In this document: positions 41,695 through 53,639 of the stretch, piece by piece | Layout: the number at the start of each line of letters is the position of its first letter | Position numbering within the stretch: the first letter of the stretch is position 1 | Source of the DNA: Ichthyophis bannanicus | Lineage: Eukaryota > Chordata > Amphibia > Gymnophiona > Ichthyophiidae | DNA: 64,000 nucleotides | Assembly: GCA_033557465.1 (NCBI GenBank) | Contig: CM066048.1 | Location: forward strand, 17,274,305 to 17,338,304 | Direction of reading: 5' to 3' | Position numbers and translations under genes: made by a program | The notes under the pieces: model-generated | Database searches by the model: none | Told to the model about the DNA's origin: nothing | What the model saw: only the letters and a program-made list of their open reading frames with translations

Positions 41695-43607
41695 CTCAGA
41701 AAGCATAGCCTCTTCTCCTCAGCTGGCTCACATCAGCACAGGAGGCCGGCTGGCCCACTTTGCCCACAGGTGGTCAGCCGTCACATCAGATACCTGGGTG
41801 CTCCATATAGTCCACAAGGGCTATCTTCTCCATTTTCACCAGGTACCTCCCTCCTATTTTCCAGGGGAGCCTCCAAGACTCCCCCTGCACAGGGAACTAC
41901 TCCTTCAGGAGTTAGCAAGTCTGCTAAAGGACCAGGCTGTGGAACCGGTGCCCCACCACCTGAGAGGTCACGGCTTTTATTCCAGGTACTTTCTGGTACC
42001 AAAAAGAACAGGAGGCCTCAGACCCATCCTAGACTTGCGCAACCTCAACAAGTTCCTGGAGAGGGAAAAGTTCAAGATGCTTACCCTTGGAATCCTGCTG
42101 CCCTACCTCCAGCAGGGAGGTTGGCTATGCTCCTTAGATCTAAAGGATGCTTATACTCACATCCTTATTCATCCAGACCACAGATAATATCTCAGATTTG
42201 TTGTGGGGGGAAACCACTACCAGTATAGAGTACTACCCTTTGGCCTAACCTCCGCTCCCAGGGTGTTCACCAAGTGGCTGGCGGTGGTGGCGGCCTACCT
42301 GAGGCTTCAAGGTCTTTTTGTGTTTCCATACCTGGACGACTGACTCATAAAGGGCCAGTCTTCCCAGGAGGCCAGTCAAGCCACCCTTCGCACTGTGGCT
42401 CTGCTTCAGCACTTGGGGTTTGTCATAAACTTCGCAAAGTCCACTTTGCTCCCGTCCCAGAACTTGGAATTCATAGGAGCAAGGCTAGACACTCTTCAGG
42501 CGAAGGCTTTTCTGCCAGTGGACAGGGCCCACAGGTTGATGGATGTAGCCAGGCAGTTTCACAGCAATTCCCTGGTCTCCGCCAGGCAATTCTTGAGACT
42601 TCTCGGCCATATGGCTTCCACAGTTCATGTAACCCCCCAATGCCCGCCTGCACATGCGGCCTGCTCAGTGGAGCCTTCGCACTCAGTGGCATCAAGCCAC
42701 AGGGAGCCTTGCAGACTCGGTGAGAATATCCACCCTGCTCTTCTCCTCTCTACAATGGTGGCTTCATCTTCCGAATCTGGTACTCGGAGTGGGTTTTCAA
42801 TCCCCTCCTCATTCTCAAGTGCTGACGACAGATGCTTTTCTTCTAGGTTGGAGAGCACATTGCCAAGGGGCATGTACTCAGGGTCTCTGGACCCCTTGGG
42901 AGGCTGCTCAACAGATAAACTTCCTGGAGCTACAAGCAATATGCCTAGCTCTGAGAGCCTTCTCCCACCTCACATCTCACCAGTCTGTACTGGTCCAGAC
43001 GGACAATCAAGTTGCCATGTTCTACGTGAACAAACAAGGAGGCACGGGCTCCTTCCTTCTCTGTCAGGAGGCACAACGACTGTGCTCTTGGGCGGTCAAT
43101 CACGGCATCCTCCTCAAGGCTGTCTACCTCCCAGGTCAAGAAAGTTACCTGGCGGACAGACTGAGCAGGATCCTGCAACCACACGAATGGAGATTGAATC
43201 CGTTGGTGGTTCAGCAGATCTTTCTCAGGTGGGGCCTCCCCACCATGGATCTTTTCGCCAGTCCTCTGAACCGGCAACTCCCGAGATTCTGTTCCAGACA
43301 ACCGCATCCTCTCAGAGTAGCAGCGGATGCCTTTCTGATTCCGTGGTCCCAAGGCCTACTGTATGCGTTTCCTCCCACGCCACTAGTGTCCCGAATGCTG
43401 TTCAAGGTCCTCAAGGACGGGGCCTCAATGATTCTGATAGCCCCCAGGTGGCCGAGGCAGCCGTGGTTCCCACTCCTGCTGCAACTGGCGGTGGACACTC
43501 CTCTTCCTCTGGGGATTCAACACGATCTCCTGTCTCAGGACCAGGGGTCTCTCTTGCACCCCAACCTCCAGTCCCTTCATCTGATGGCCTGGCTGCTGAA
43601 AGGGTAG
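41624..43607 (+). pseudogene. pol: DIRS C reverse transcriptase/RNase H
   Basis: The RT frame is open to 42187, where a stop replaces the codon after HPDHR. The same frame continues and hits a second stop (TGA, 42341-42343) directly after YLDD, in place of the usual Trp. A frameshift near 42640 moves the reading to 42654-43607, which holds RNase H and the tail open: TDAFLLGW (Ser to Phe change), LLELRA replaced by FLELQA, QTDNQVAMFYVNKQGG, LADRLSR, MDLFASPLN, YAFPP and APRWPRQPWFP. It is dead, although most catalytic residues remain. Confidence 0.88.
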
Positions 43608-44641
43608 TCCTGGCTCCCCTACTACTGCCTAGAGAGGTGGAAGACATAGTCTTAGCCTCTAGGCGGCAATCCACCAGGAAATCCTACGCTCTTAAGTGGC
43701 ATAGATTCTCCACTTGGTGTGCTCAGCACAGCGAGAATTCCTTCTCGTGCTTGGTAGCGGTAGTATTGCAATATTTGCTTTACCTCTCCAATCTAGGCCT
43801 TAAGTCCAGCTCTGTCAGGGTTCACCTCAGTGCTCTCTCAGCGCACCACTCACCGGTGGACGGAAGGCCTCTTTCCAACCACCCTTTGGTGGCTCGTTTC
43901 CTCAGAGGCCTTCTCCTGCTTAAGCCTCCTCTACGTCCACCGGCCCGAGTGGGATCTGAATGTGGTCGTACAGCGGATTACTTGTCCGCCATTTGAACCT
44001 ATGGCTACCTGCCCTCTCCGTTTTCTCTCCTGGAAAACCTTGTTTCTGGTAGCCCTTACCTCTGCTAGGCGAGGAGTGAACTGCAGGCACTAGTGTCTGA
44101 TCCCCCTTACACTAGGTTCTACAGGAATAGGGTAGTCTTACGGACTCACCCGAAGTTTCTCCCTAAGGTTGTCTCCCCTTTTCACCTCAATCAGGAGGTG
44201 GTTCTTCCGACCTTCTTTCCCAGGCTGCATGCCAACCGGGCTGAGATGGTCCTGCATACCCTGGACTGTAGGAGGGCGTTGTCCTTCTACCTTGACTGTA
44301 CGCGGGAGCATCGAAGGGCTGTTCAGCTCTTCGTTTCTTTTGACCCCAATAAATTGGGGTTACCTGTCTCCAAGCGTACTTTGTCCATATGGGTAGCTGA
44401 CTGTATCGCCTGGGCTTATGGGGCAGCCGGCCTCTCGTTGGAGGGTCGAGTCACGGCTCATCGTGTCAGGGCGAAGGCTGCGTCAGTGGCTCATCTCTGC
44501 TCTGTTCCGTTGGCAGACATCTGCCGGGCCGCTACTTGGTCTTCAAGCCAGACTTTTGCGGCCCATTACTGCCTTGAGAGGGAGTCCCGCAGGGACAGTG
44601 CTTTCGGACAGGCAGTACTCCATAATCTCTTTGGGGTTTAG
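43590..44641 (+). pseudogene. DIRS C tyrosine recombinase
   Basis: Three frames: up to 43950 (SRRQSTRKSYALKWHRFSTW), 43950-44093 (PEWDLNVVVQ ending TSARRG), and 44093-44641, which contains VTAHRVRAKAASVAHL and HYCLERESRRDSAFG with the catalytic Tyr. Frameshifts fall near 43947 and exactly after the first catalytic Arg (44080). It is inactive. Confidence 0.87.
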
Positions 44642-44782
44642 GCAACTCCTACCCTCCGGCCCTGCTGTTGGGCTACCGGTCGGGGGCGTTCTCAGAGAAG
44701 ATTCCTTCCTTACGTACTGAAGAGCTAGAGGGAGCTCATTTTTTCCGCTTGAGGTCTCCGGTAGCCTTAAGCTGGGGAGTCC

Positions 44783-44880
44783 CATATGTGAGGACTGACT
44801 TCCTGCTTGGTCCTGGAGAAAGAGTAGTTACACACCTGTAACAGGTGTTCTCCAGGAGCAGCAGGAATCAGTCCTCACAA
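44783..44880 (+). repeat. DIRS C internal complementary region
   Basis: It joins complements of the left end (CTTGGTCCTGGAGAAA) and right end (GAGTAGTTACACACCTG), the junction lying near 44823. Confidence 0.83.
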
Positions 44881-44952
44881 CCCTCCCTCCTCCCCTTGGA
44901 GTTGCAGTCATATGATTTATTTTTGCTATTTTGCTGTCTTTTAGCTATGTCA

Positions 44953-45138
44953 GACTGAGCAAGATGGCACCCTTGGGCGGGAAGGGGACCGCGCATGCGC
45001 GCTGCAATTCCCAAAGGCTTTCTTTGAAAGCTGGGGAAATGCTCCGCACGGGGGCTCCGTCGGCGCCGACGTCACCCATATGTGAGGACTGATTCCTGCT
45101 GCTCCTGGAGAACACCTGTTACAGGTGAGTAACTACTC
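44953..45138 (+). repeat. DIRS C right inverted terminal repeat
   Basis: Inverted copy of the left repeat, plus the extension ACAGGTGAGTAACTACTC. Confidence 0.87.
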
Positions 45139-45173
45139 TTTCCATAAATTACCCAAACTACAGTGTAAGCCCA

Positions 45174-45620
45174 TCATTACTACTACTACTACTATTGAGC
45201 ATTCATATAGCGCTACTAGTCGTATGCAGCGCTGTACAGACATGTAAGAGACAGTCCCTGCTTGTCAGAGCTTACAATCTAGTCAAGACAAAACACAGAA
45301 CAACAGTTTAGTCAGAGCAGAACACGAAATACGGCACTTACAATCTAGTCAAGACAAAGCACAGAAGTTAAGGTCTGAAGGCAACAGTGAAGAGGTGGGT
45401 TTTCAACCTGGATTTCAAGAGGGCCAGGGATGGTGCCTGGCATATAGACACAGGCGTAAGGTGCAGCAAGGTGAAAGGAGCGAAGTCTGGATTTGGCAGT
45501 ACGAGTGGAGGACCTACATAGAAGTAGTTTGTTAGAAGAGCGAAGCACCCGAGAGGGGTTGTAAGGAGAGATAAGAGATTAAAGGTACTGAGGAGCCGAA
45601 GAGTGAATGCATTTATAGGT
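45174..45620 (+). repeat. Dispersed repeat with ACT microsatellite start
   Basis: It begins with a TAC/ACT run, then ATATAGCGCTACTAGTCG and GAGCTTACAATCTAGTCAAG; the last motif recurs at 45339-45360. The same family is at 61626-61935 and 63595-63775, where a 7-bp target duplication shows it is a retroposed or transposed unit. Confidence 0.6.
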
Positions 45621-46290
45621 CATCTCAATTTTTCATAGGAGCCCTGTTAAACACAAACACAATTCAGGCAAAAGTCTCCTTTTCCATCACCAGTGTAACT
45701 GAATTAAAATCTAGGGTGAAGAGAGAACTATTACCCATTTTTATATAACATTGCAAGGTGTACCAATCACTGGACAGACACATGGAAGAGCTTAGAATCT
45801 AGTTAACAACTCAACCCATTGAGAACAGATGGAAGATGAGGTGCACACATGCTTCTCAGTATAATCAACTTTCTCAACTTTCACCCATGGATGGATGGAC
45901 GGACACAGAGAAATCTTTAAAAGGAACTTTTGTTGGAGATCAAATAAAGAGAGGAAGTGTAGGTTCTGGAGTTTGTGAATTTTAACTACATCTCTTGCTA
46001 CTCCAGATATTAGGTCACTTAAATGAATAGAGGACTCCACCCCACAGCGGCTTATTTTAGAAAAGCAGCCAAAGGGGTGGGTCCATGTGTAACAGGATGG
46101 AAGAGGAACTAAAATAAATGTAACCATTAATTTCACTTCTTTTCTTATAATCAAAATCAAACAACATAAAAATAATATAAATGTTCTGAAATCAAAAGCT
46201 GCAGCTATTTCAACTAGAGAGTAAGAATCACCAGGGATGTTTCAGATGTATTATAGAATCAGACCTAAATCTGTGATATGAGAATGTTAG
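45621..46290. other. Intron, unassigned
   Basis: No repeat or gene recognised. Confidence 0.35.
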
Positions 46291-46298
46291 GTCATATG

Positions 46299-46658
46299 CA
46301 GCGCTTTTCAAACTTTTATCCGTATGACCCCATTTTCACAACTGAATGTTCACATGGCCTCAAATGATGTTATCAGACTAGCAAATCTCCAGCTTCCTTC
46401 CACTCACCTAAAGCAGGAAGGTAGCAACAATCAGCACAGGGTCCCCTGTGTCAGTGTGTGCTTACAGACCCCAGTACTCAGTAGGAATTTCCAGCCTACC
46501 CAGGAGGGGGGAAAGGCCTATGAATGTTCACTGGCTTACAGGCCACATGCTGACTGGGGACTTGGCATAGGTCACAGTGAAAGTCCAGAGATATGGGGAA
46601 ATGGTCATGTCGATGTGACCCCATTTGAAGGTCCTGACTCCAAGTTTGGGAACCACTG
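46299..46658. mobile_element. hAT-like non-autonomous element
   Basis: The left end reads CAGCGCTTTTCAAACTT and the right end, reversed, CAGTGGTTCCCAAACTT, typical of hAT/Charlie ends. It is flanked by 8-bp GTCATATG (46291-46298) and GTCCTATG (46659-46666), one mismatch. No transposase is present. Confidence 0.75.
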
Positions 46659-46666
46659 GTCCTATG

Positions 46667-47205
46667 AATTCAATGGTTCATGTTACTCCCATGGCACTTC
46701 CTCCATGAGCTAAGCCCAGTGGACCCTAAAGCCACCCCAGCACATTTGTCATTTCTCATTGATTCCTCCATGCGGATTGGACCTTGTGTTTACTGCTGCA
46801 TACTAGGCTAGGAAATTCATACTTGGAAGCTGGACTATCCAAGAAAAGAAATAGCACATCGATCTCTGGGACCTATTTTATTTATTTAAAAATATCTGTC
46901 ACATTAATATCTAATTTTAAGCAGGTCACAATGATGAGTTGCAATACATGATCTTAAGGTCAGAAATGTGGTAAATAGATAACCAGGTGGTCCTATCCTG
47001 CAAGTAGGATTGACCAGGCTTATTCTTTCTATGTCAGGAGACTATCAGTGTAGAACTGGGCCCTCTCCTGTGGGATAATCTCATAAGCCATGTAGCTGTT
47101 AGAAAAAGATAGTATTCTGACAGATAGATTCATTCAGATCCTGGACTCACGCAGTTGGCCCCTAGATCACGGTATGCCACTAAACAGAAATATTCACACT
47201 TTATA
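46667..47205. other. Intron, unassigned
   Basis: AT-rich in part; no gene or clear repeat seen. Confidence 0.35.
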
Positions 47206-47306
47206 AGAACATAAGATATGCCATACTGGGTCAGACCAAGGTCCATCAAGCCCAGTATTCTGTTTCCAACAGTGGCCAATCTAGGTCATACGTACCTAGC
47301 AGGTCA
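47206..47306 (-). mobile_element. CR1 family 1 3' tail fragment
   Basis: The reversed 3' tail (TAAGAACATAAGATATGCC and then CAACAGTGGCCAATCTAGGT) matches the ends of the copies at 1290 and 47880. Confidence 0.75.
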
Positions 47307-47506
47307 GAGGCCAGTCTAGCATCAGACATGTTCTTCCTTCACTTGCAGATAAGGTCTTCTGTCCTCTGATATCCCTGGTTGCAAAGACCTTGTTACAAAT
47401 AGGAAGAGACCAAGGAATATGATTATTCTAGTTCTTGCTTATGGGTTTAAATGGACGAGGTTTGCAAGCTAGTCTAAGGGCTTAGAATCCTTTTCTTGCT
47501 CTACAT

Positions 47507-47698
47507 CAAGGGTTCTTAACGCAGTCCTCAGGACACACCTTACCAATCAGGTATTTGGATATTCACAATGAATATGCATGAGAGAGATTTGCAAACAATA
47601 GAAGCAGTGCATGCAGATTTCTCATATGAATATTCACTGTAGTTATCCTGAAAACCTGAACTGGCTAGGTGTGTCAAGGACTGCACTGAGAAACCCTG
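47507..47698. mobile_element. Palindromic hAT-like MITE
   Basis: The ends pair over about 45 bp (GCAGTCCTCAGGACACACC on the left; its approximate complement on the right). The centre carries ATGAATATGCATGAGAGAG. Flanks CTCTACAT (47499-47506) and CTTTACAC (47699-47706) agree at 6 of 8 positions. Confidence 0.65.
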
Positions 47699-47879
47699 CT
47701 TTACACAAACCCTACTTGAGTCGTCTCTTGATCTTTTCAGAGCCTGGCCTCAACATCAGCTTTGTTATGATTTCCTCACTGTAAAGTTAGTGCCTATTAC
47801 TAAATTACAGAAACAAACTCTACCTCTGTACAACCTTTACTTATCAAAATTACGTCACAGGTCTGGGTAAACATAGATC

Positions 47880-49243
47880 GGTTGTTTATACCATCAAACA
47901 GTCAGTACTGGGAAAAATGATAGAAACCATCATAAAGAACAAAATTAGTGAACATGATGTAGATAGTCATGGCCTAATGGGACACAGCCAACATGGCTTT
48001 AGACAAGGAAGAGCTTGTCTTACTAATCTGTTATGCTTTTTTGAAGGTGTGAATAAACAGATACACTATATCAACTGACTCAACTTTGTCTATCTGGATT
48101 TTCAGAAAGCCTTTGACAAGGTCCCTCATCAGAGACTTTTGGCAAAACTAAAGAGTCATGGGATAGGAGGCAGTGTACTACTGTGGATCAGGAACTGGTT
48201 AAAAGAAAGAAAGCAGAGGGTAGGGCTAAATGGCCAATTTTCCCAATGGAGAAAGGTGAATAGTGGTGTACCCCAGGGATCTGTGCTGGGTCCGCTGCTT
48301 TTTGACATATTCATAAATGACTTGGAAAAGGGAATAACTAGTGAGGTTATCAAATTTGCAGATGACATGAAACTATTTAAAGTTGTTAAAACCCAAGAGG
48401 ATTGTGGAAAATTGCAAGAGGATCTTGATAAATTGGAAGACAGGGCATCCAAATGGCAGATGAAATTTAATGTGGACAAGTGCAAAGTTATGCACCTAGG
48501 AAAGAAAAACTGAAACTATAGTTACACAATGCAAGGTTACACATTAGGAACCACCACCCAGGAAAAAAGATTTAGGCGTCATTGTGGAGAACATGTTAAA
48601 ACCCTCTGCCCAGTGTGCAGCGGCGGCCAAGAGAGCAAATAGAATGCTAGGTATTATAAGGAAAGGAATGGAAAACAAAACAAAGGATATTATAATGCCT
48701 CTGTATCATTCCATGGTGCTCAACACCTTAAGTATTGTGTACAATTCTGGTTGCTGTATCTTAAAAAGGATATAGCGTTATTAGAAAAGGTTCAGAGAAG
48801 AGCCACCAAAATGGTAAAGGGGATGGAAGGATACCCCTATGAAGAGAGGCTAAAAAGGTTAGATCGATTGTTTATATCATCAGAATATAGAAAGACTAGG
48901 GGACATGCAATGAAGCTACAGGGTAAATTTAAGACTAATAAGAGAAAATATTTTTTCACTCAACGTGTAATCAAACTCTGGAATTTGTTACCGGAGGATG
49001 TAGTAAAAACTGTTAGTGTAGCTGGGTTTAAAAAAGTTTTGGACAAGTTCCTAGAGGAAAGGTCCATAAACCATTATTAAAAGGGACCCGGGATATCGCT
49101 GCTTGACCCACTACAAGCATTGTGGAACCTGTGTCTTTTGGGGAAACTGCTAGGTACTTATGACCTAGATTGGTCACTGTTGGAAACAGGATACTGGGCT
49201 TTGTGGACCTTGGTTTGACCCAGTATGGCATATCTTATGTTCT
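47880..49243 (+). mobile_element. CR1-type LINE, family 1, RT part
   Basis: It starts within the RT domain. Frame 48139-48513 reads LLWIRNWLKERKQRVGLNG, VPQGSVLGPLLFDIFINDLE and IKFADDMKLF (catalytic FADD), then MHLGKKN. Later frames hold the terminal domain (VIKLWNLLPEDVVKTVSVAG, 48751-49080). The tail ends CTTATGTTCTTA at 49243. Frameshifts near 48500, 48580 and 48740 inactivate it. The upstream piece near 47871-47900 is a fragment of the 3' part in abnormal order. Confidence 0.83.
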
Positions 49244-49595
49244 TAGGACATGCAATAAAGCTAAAATGTAAGCCCCATTTAAGACTAATAAGAGCAAATA
49301 TTTTTTACTCAAAGCGTAATCAAACTCTGAAATTTGTTACCAGAGGATGTAGTAAAAGCTGTTAGTGTAGCTGGGCTTAAGAAAAGGTTTGGACAAGTTC
49401 TTGGAGGAAAGGTCAATAAACCATTATTAAAGAGGACCCGGGAAATCCACTGCTTACCCTGGGATGAGCATTGTGCAACCTTTGTGCCCTTTTGGGAACT
49501 TGTCAAGGTATTTGTGACCTGGATTGGCCACTGTTGGAAACAACATACTGGGCTTTGATAGACCTTGGTCTGACCCAGTATGGCATTTCGTATGT
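49244..49595 (+). mobile_element. Second CR1 family 1 3' end in tandem
   Basis: It starts abruptly at GGACATGCAATAAAGC, directly after the TTATGTTCTTA end of the previous copy, and repeats the last 350 bp of the family, again ending near TATGGCATTTCGTATG. The 74-codon frame 49334-49558 is a decayed part. Confidence 0.75.
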
Positions 49596-50345
49596 AGTAC
49601 TTAAAACTGAAACTTTTCCATTAGGCACCTGAGATCTCAGCATAATATGTACTTAGGCGATGAAAGCATCTTTTGATCCTTAACCTCTCATATACCAAAC
49701 ATATCTGACCAAGTAATTCATAGTTTTAGTGGCAGTCATGTCAACCCCCCTCCCCCCACAAGTTTAATGAACTCCAGCCCTTACTGATTTATATGGTTCA
49801 GACAGTCACAGTAGGGTAGCACAGTACACTCATTCCAAATTTATTTCATGACTCAAGGTAATATTGGATTTAAGTCATTAATCAGTTTTCCATCGATGAA
49901 CCAGGGCTGGATGCTGGTATCAGCCTTGCTAGACTCTTTTGCTAAATCTCAGATGAGTTCTGCAGACCCTTCTAGCCATGCACAGCAGTTTTTGCATTGA
50001 CAGTATTCCTCCCTTTTAGTTTTCACATTTAAATTACACACCAGGTGCATTTTCAAAGCTCTCCCCATTAGATTTGAGTGGCAAAATTCAGTTGAAAATT
50101 AAAAATGTCAGAGTCACACACCCCAACAGGCACCAGTGATCCAATACAAATGTTCCTCTGGACCTTGGCCTGTGCAGGAGTAACACAGAGCTGGGGGATC
50201 AAGCATACTTGGATAAGGCACCATGGTCCTTCCACTAAAACCAGCAAAGCAGAGTAAAAATAGTGAGACTGGTAAACAGAGCAGCCACTCTTCTAACCCC
50301 TTCATACCCTCTCACAGTGGTAACAGTCTCAGCAGTCCTTACAGT
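49596..50345. other. Intron, unassigned
   Basis: No gene or clear repeat recognised. Confidence 0.35.
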
Positions 50346-50719
50346 CAGGGCTGGCTCAAGGGTTTCTGCCACCCTAAGCAGAAGCACCGATGTGCCGCCC
50401 TCCCCCCCCTTCCCTGTGCTACTGCTGATTCCAGCAGCGGGGTCAGGGGAGTGGCTCAGCAGTAACGGGAGGCCATGTGCTTTGGCACACATGGCCTGCC
50501 GCTTCTGCCTCCCTCGGGGTCAGAAGCGGCAGGCCGTATGTGCCAAAAGCATATGGCCTGCTGCCACCGCTGAGCCAACCCCACTGCTGGAATCAGCAGT
50601 AGTGGCGGTGCGGCCCGGCTTAGCATGAGGGGGCGGCAGGCCATGTGTGCCGTGCTGCCCACGGAGGTCTTCTGCCCTAAGCAACCGCCTAGGTTCGCCT
50701 AGTGAACAGGTTAGCCCTG
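50346..50719. mobile_element. hAT-like non-autonomous element, GC-rich
   Basis: The ends read CAGGGCTGGCTCAAGG and, reversed, CAGGGCTAACCTG. The centre (about 50472-50558) holds a second inverted repeat of about 37 bp with GGCCATGTGCTTTGGCACAC. The flanks CTTACAGT and GCTACCGT share only 5 of 8 bases, so the duplication is weak. Confidence 0.55.
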
Positions 50720-51339
50720 GCTACCGTGGGAGTCTTTAAAGGACCAGAACCTGAGAAAGGCTTAAACTCAAAGGAGAAGAGAGTTTAAAAAAAAATTCAA
50801 AAAGGAACCTGATCAAGTAGCCTTCAGGCTCCTAAAAAGACAACAATAGTTCTGCACTGCCTCCTGCAAAACAAGCAGTTTGTACTGGAGCCTCATAAAA
50901 AAATGCCAATTCTTCAAAAGAAGCAGGCTGACAACACCCATTATTGGAAAACCTGTTGCATCTTATGCAGTACTTTCTGTAAGAAACTTTTGCGCTTCTC
51001 CAATGCACCTTCTCTCTAGTTCCTCCACCCCCCCCCTCTCTTAATTGCCAGTGCAGCAGATCCCATTGCACTACAGCGTCTTGGCTATCGCCTCACATAC
51101 TCTGTAGAGTCAATAACACTCTGAAGACCAAAGGGATTCCAACAGTCGCCTATAACCAAGTGACATGAGTAACTGAAGTACAACAGCCACACACGTATCC
51201 CCTTCCTCATATGATAAGTGTTTTAGAAGCACAGGAGAGTTAGACAATACCTCTTACTGTAAATTCCTTTAGAGGATTACACTATCACTGTCGCTATCCT
51301 TTGAGGTTCCTTGTACTCTCCAGGACTTTAACTCCATCA
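50720..51339. other. Intron, unassigned
   Basis: No gene recognised. A C-rich tract lies near 51030. Confidence 0.35.
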
Positions 51340-51426
51340 TGTAATCCATAAATACATTTACGGAAGCCCTTGCTATCCCCATTACCAGATGTTCTGGGAT
51401 GTACAGCTACAAAACTGGTAAACACC
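51340..51426 (+). pseudogene. gag: DIRS-like H gag remnant, left piece
   Basis: It reads PLLSPLPDVLGCTATKLV in one frame, which resembles a gag-type segment of DIRS-like elements. It stops where DIRS D begins and appears to continue at 57223. The call depends on that continuity. Confidence 0.4.
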
Positions 51427-51591
51427 TATCTCCAGAAACAAGCAGGAATGTAGTCTTCACATATGGGTATCGTCAGTACCGATGGAGCCTGTGTGGGAAC
51501 GCTCCCCAGCGTCCAATAGGAAAGCTTTTGGGAGCATCCCACAATGCCTGCGTGCTGCCTTCCCGCCTTTACCAACTGTCCCTCTCCAGTT
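51427..51591 (+). repeat. DIRS D left inverted terminal repeat
   Basis: It pairs with 57034-57196. It contains CAGGAATGTAGTCTTCACAT, as in copy A. Confidence 0.86.
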
Positions 51592-51829
51592 CTTCATTTT
51601 CCGCGGAGCCGACAGGTCGCACATCCTGTCACCGCAGAAAATTTCCCGTCTTATTCTTTTTTGTGGTCGCATCTGCCTTCCCTCGACGCTATGCCGGTAC
51701 CGCCGGTTCTTCTTTTCTTTTTTCAAAAAAAAAAAAAAAACTTTGTTTCTGGAGTCTTTCTCCGGTAATTTTCTTTTCAGGTGCCACGTGCCATTTTGGG
51801 CACTAGGCCCAATTTTTTTCCCTCAAAAT

Positions 51830-53633
51830 AGAAAAACCCGCTTCGGGTTTTAAAAGGTGTTCTAAGTGTGACGGTACCATCTCCGTCACCGACACCCATG
51901 AGTGGTGCCTCAAATGTTTAGGTCCTGACCACTCTATTTCAGAGTGTGTTGCATGTGGGATGATGTCGAAAAGGGGCCGGCAAAACTGAGCTGCTAAACT
52001 TAGCACCCTTTTTCTCTCCGATGCAGCCTCCGTGGCATCGACGTCTTCCAGGGCTTCATCTTCCTCCCATGGATCTCAGGTAATTAAACATAAATCTGGC
52101 TGGTCCTCAAAGGATAGATCTCCTTCTAAGCATCGAGATGCCTCTGGCGTTGCCCTTGAGGGACTTTCACCGGCAAATTGCCATGGCGGGAGGCTTCGGC
52201 TTCCAAAGCACTAATGGGGCTCTAGGATGTTCTCAAGGCCTCAACCTTGACAGAACTACTGGTGCCATGCTCTGGGGTTCCAGCCGCTTCATCCGGCACT
52301 GATACCCAAGCATCGGCAGCGTCGATAGACCAGAGATTCTTGGCTATTGAACACAGTCTGGCGGCTCTTCTCACGGTCTCGATGCCCCTGAAACCGCTTC
52401 AGACAATTCAACCAGTACCGGCACCGACATCGGTAGGTATTCTACCGGGACCGAGTCATGCGTCTCTATCCGGCATCGGTACCAGACCACTCCGATGCTG
52501 ACTTAGATTGGTACCGGCACCGTGCCTTGCACGATCACCCGGATCGGAGATACTTCGAATCCTCGGATGAATCTGAAGACTCTGAAAGCCCTGCCGATAC
52601 CAGAGTACTTCTTCCTGAGGATTCCTCTTCTCCTCAGCGTAGGATGTCTCCACCAGAGGATATGTCCTTTCAGGATTTTATCAGAGATGTGGCCCAAGGT
52701 CTTTCCATCACAGTGGCTCCTGAAAAAGAGCCTAGGGCGAAGGAATTAGAAGTCCTACAAATACCCTAAAGCTCCCAAGGAGGCAGCTACCTTACCTATT
52801 CATGAGATCTTGCATGATCTTATGTTAAGGATATGGTAAACACCTCTGACCACATCTCCTCACTCGAAGACTTGACACCATGTATTGAGTTCCTCCTTGT
52901 CCTGAGTTTCAGAAGACTCAATTACCACACCATTCCATGGTCATGGAATCAGCCATGAGACGGATAAAGAGTGGAAAAAAGGCATGCATCTAATCCTCCA
53001 GGACGTGAGTATAGGACTCTTGACGCCTTTGGACGTCTATCCTTCCAGGCTTCCATGCTTTCTGCTAGGATCAGTTCCTATATCTTGTATATGGGAATGT
53101 TCCTTAAGGAGGTCACAGGAGACTTAGAGCTTATGAGCCCTCTCCTTCCTGATGATAAAAGGCAAGATTATCTTGCTCTTGTTAAACATACTCAGGATGT
53201 TTCCAAGTTTGTGAATCGTGCAGCCTTTGACTGTTTTGAATGCATAAGCAGAACCTCTGCTATTGCCATAGGTGCACGTAGAATTGCCTGGCTCCAGGCA
53301 TCTGACTTGGAAATCTGGGTACAGGACAAACTGGGGAATATACCTTGCACAGGAGAGAATCTCTTTGGCAAGAATTGGCAGGAAAAAGCTAATGAGATAG
53401 ATGCTGACAATATCACTTTGGATAGATTTCCTAAATCTACAGCTGATCCTGCGAGGAAAAGATCCTCTAAGAAACCATTCTTCAGCAAGAAGAAAACGTT
53501 TTACCCCTCCTATACCCAGCAGGGATATCGTTTAGGTCAGTCTGCCCAAAAGGGACAGCACCAACAACCTAGGCAACAAAGGAAATCAAAAGCAGCTAAG
53601 CCTCAACCGGCTCAGCAGACTCAGCCTCCATAG
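51830..53633 (+). pseudogene. gag: DIRS D gag (start lost, frameshifted)
   Basis: The position of the gag start in copy A (ATGGAAAAACC) reads ATAGAAAAACC here, so the initiator codon is lost. The CX2C region follows (CSKC, CLKC, CVAC), then an in-frame TGA near 51988 where A has a CGA codon. Pieces at 52032-52214, 52247-52501, 52458-52769 (PPEDMSFQDFIRDVAQGL) and 52971-53633 (ASMLSARISSYILYMGMFLK to the Gln-rich end) hold the rest in different frames. Confidence 0.85.
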
Positions 53634-53639
53634 GGGCTT

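Larger units (their letters stand above)
39058..45138 (+). mobile_element. DIRS-type retrotransposon copy C
   Basis: A complete element of about 6.1 kb of the B group, with both terminal repeats and an ICR. It is enlarged by a repeat insertion in gag (40836-41158). All three genes are broken by stops or frameshifts. Confidence 0.9.

Noticed and set aside
46324..46713. 129-codon ORF
   Set aside because: Lies across the hAT-like element and its flank; no domain and no start context.
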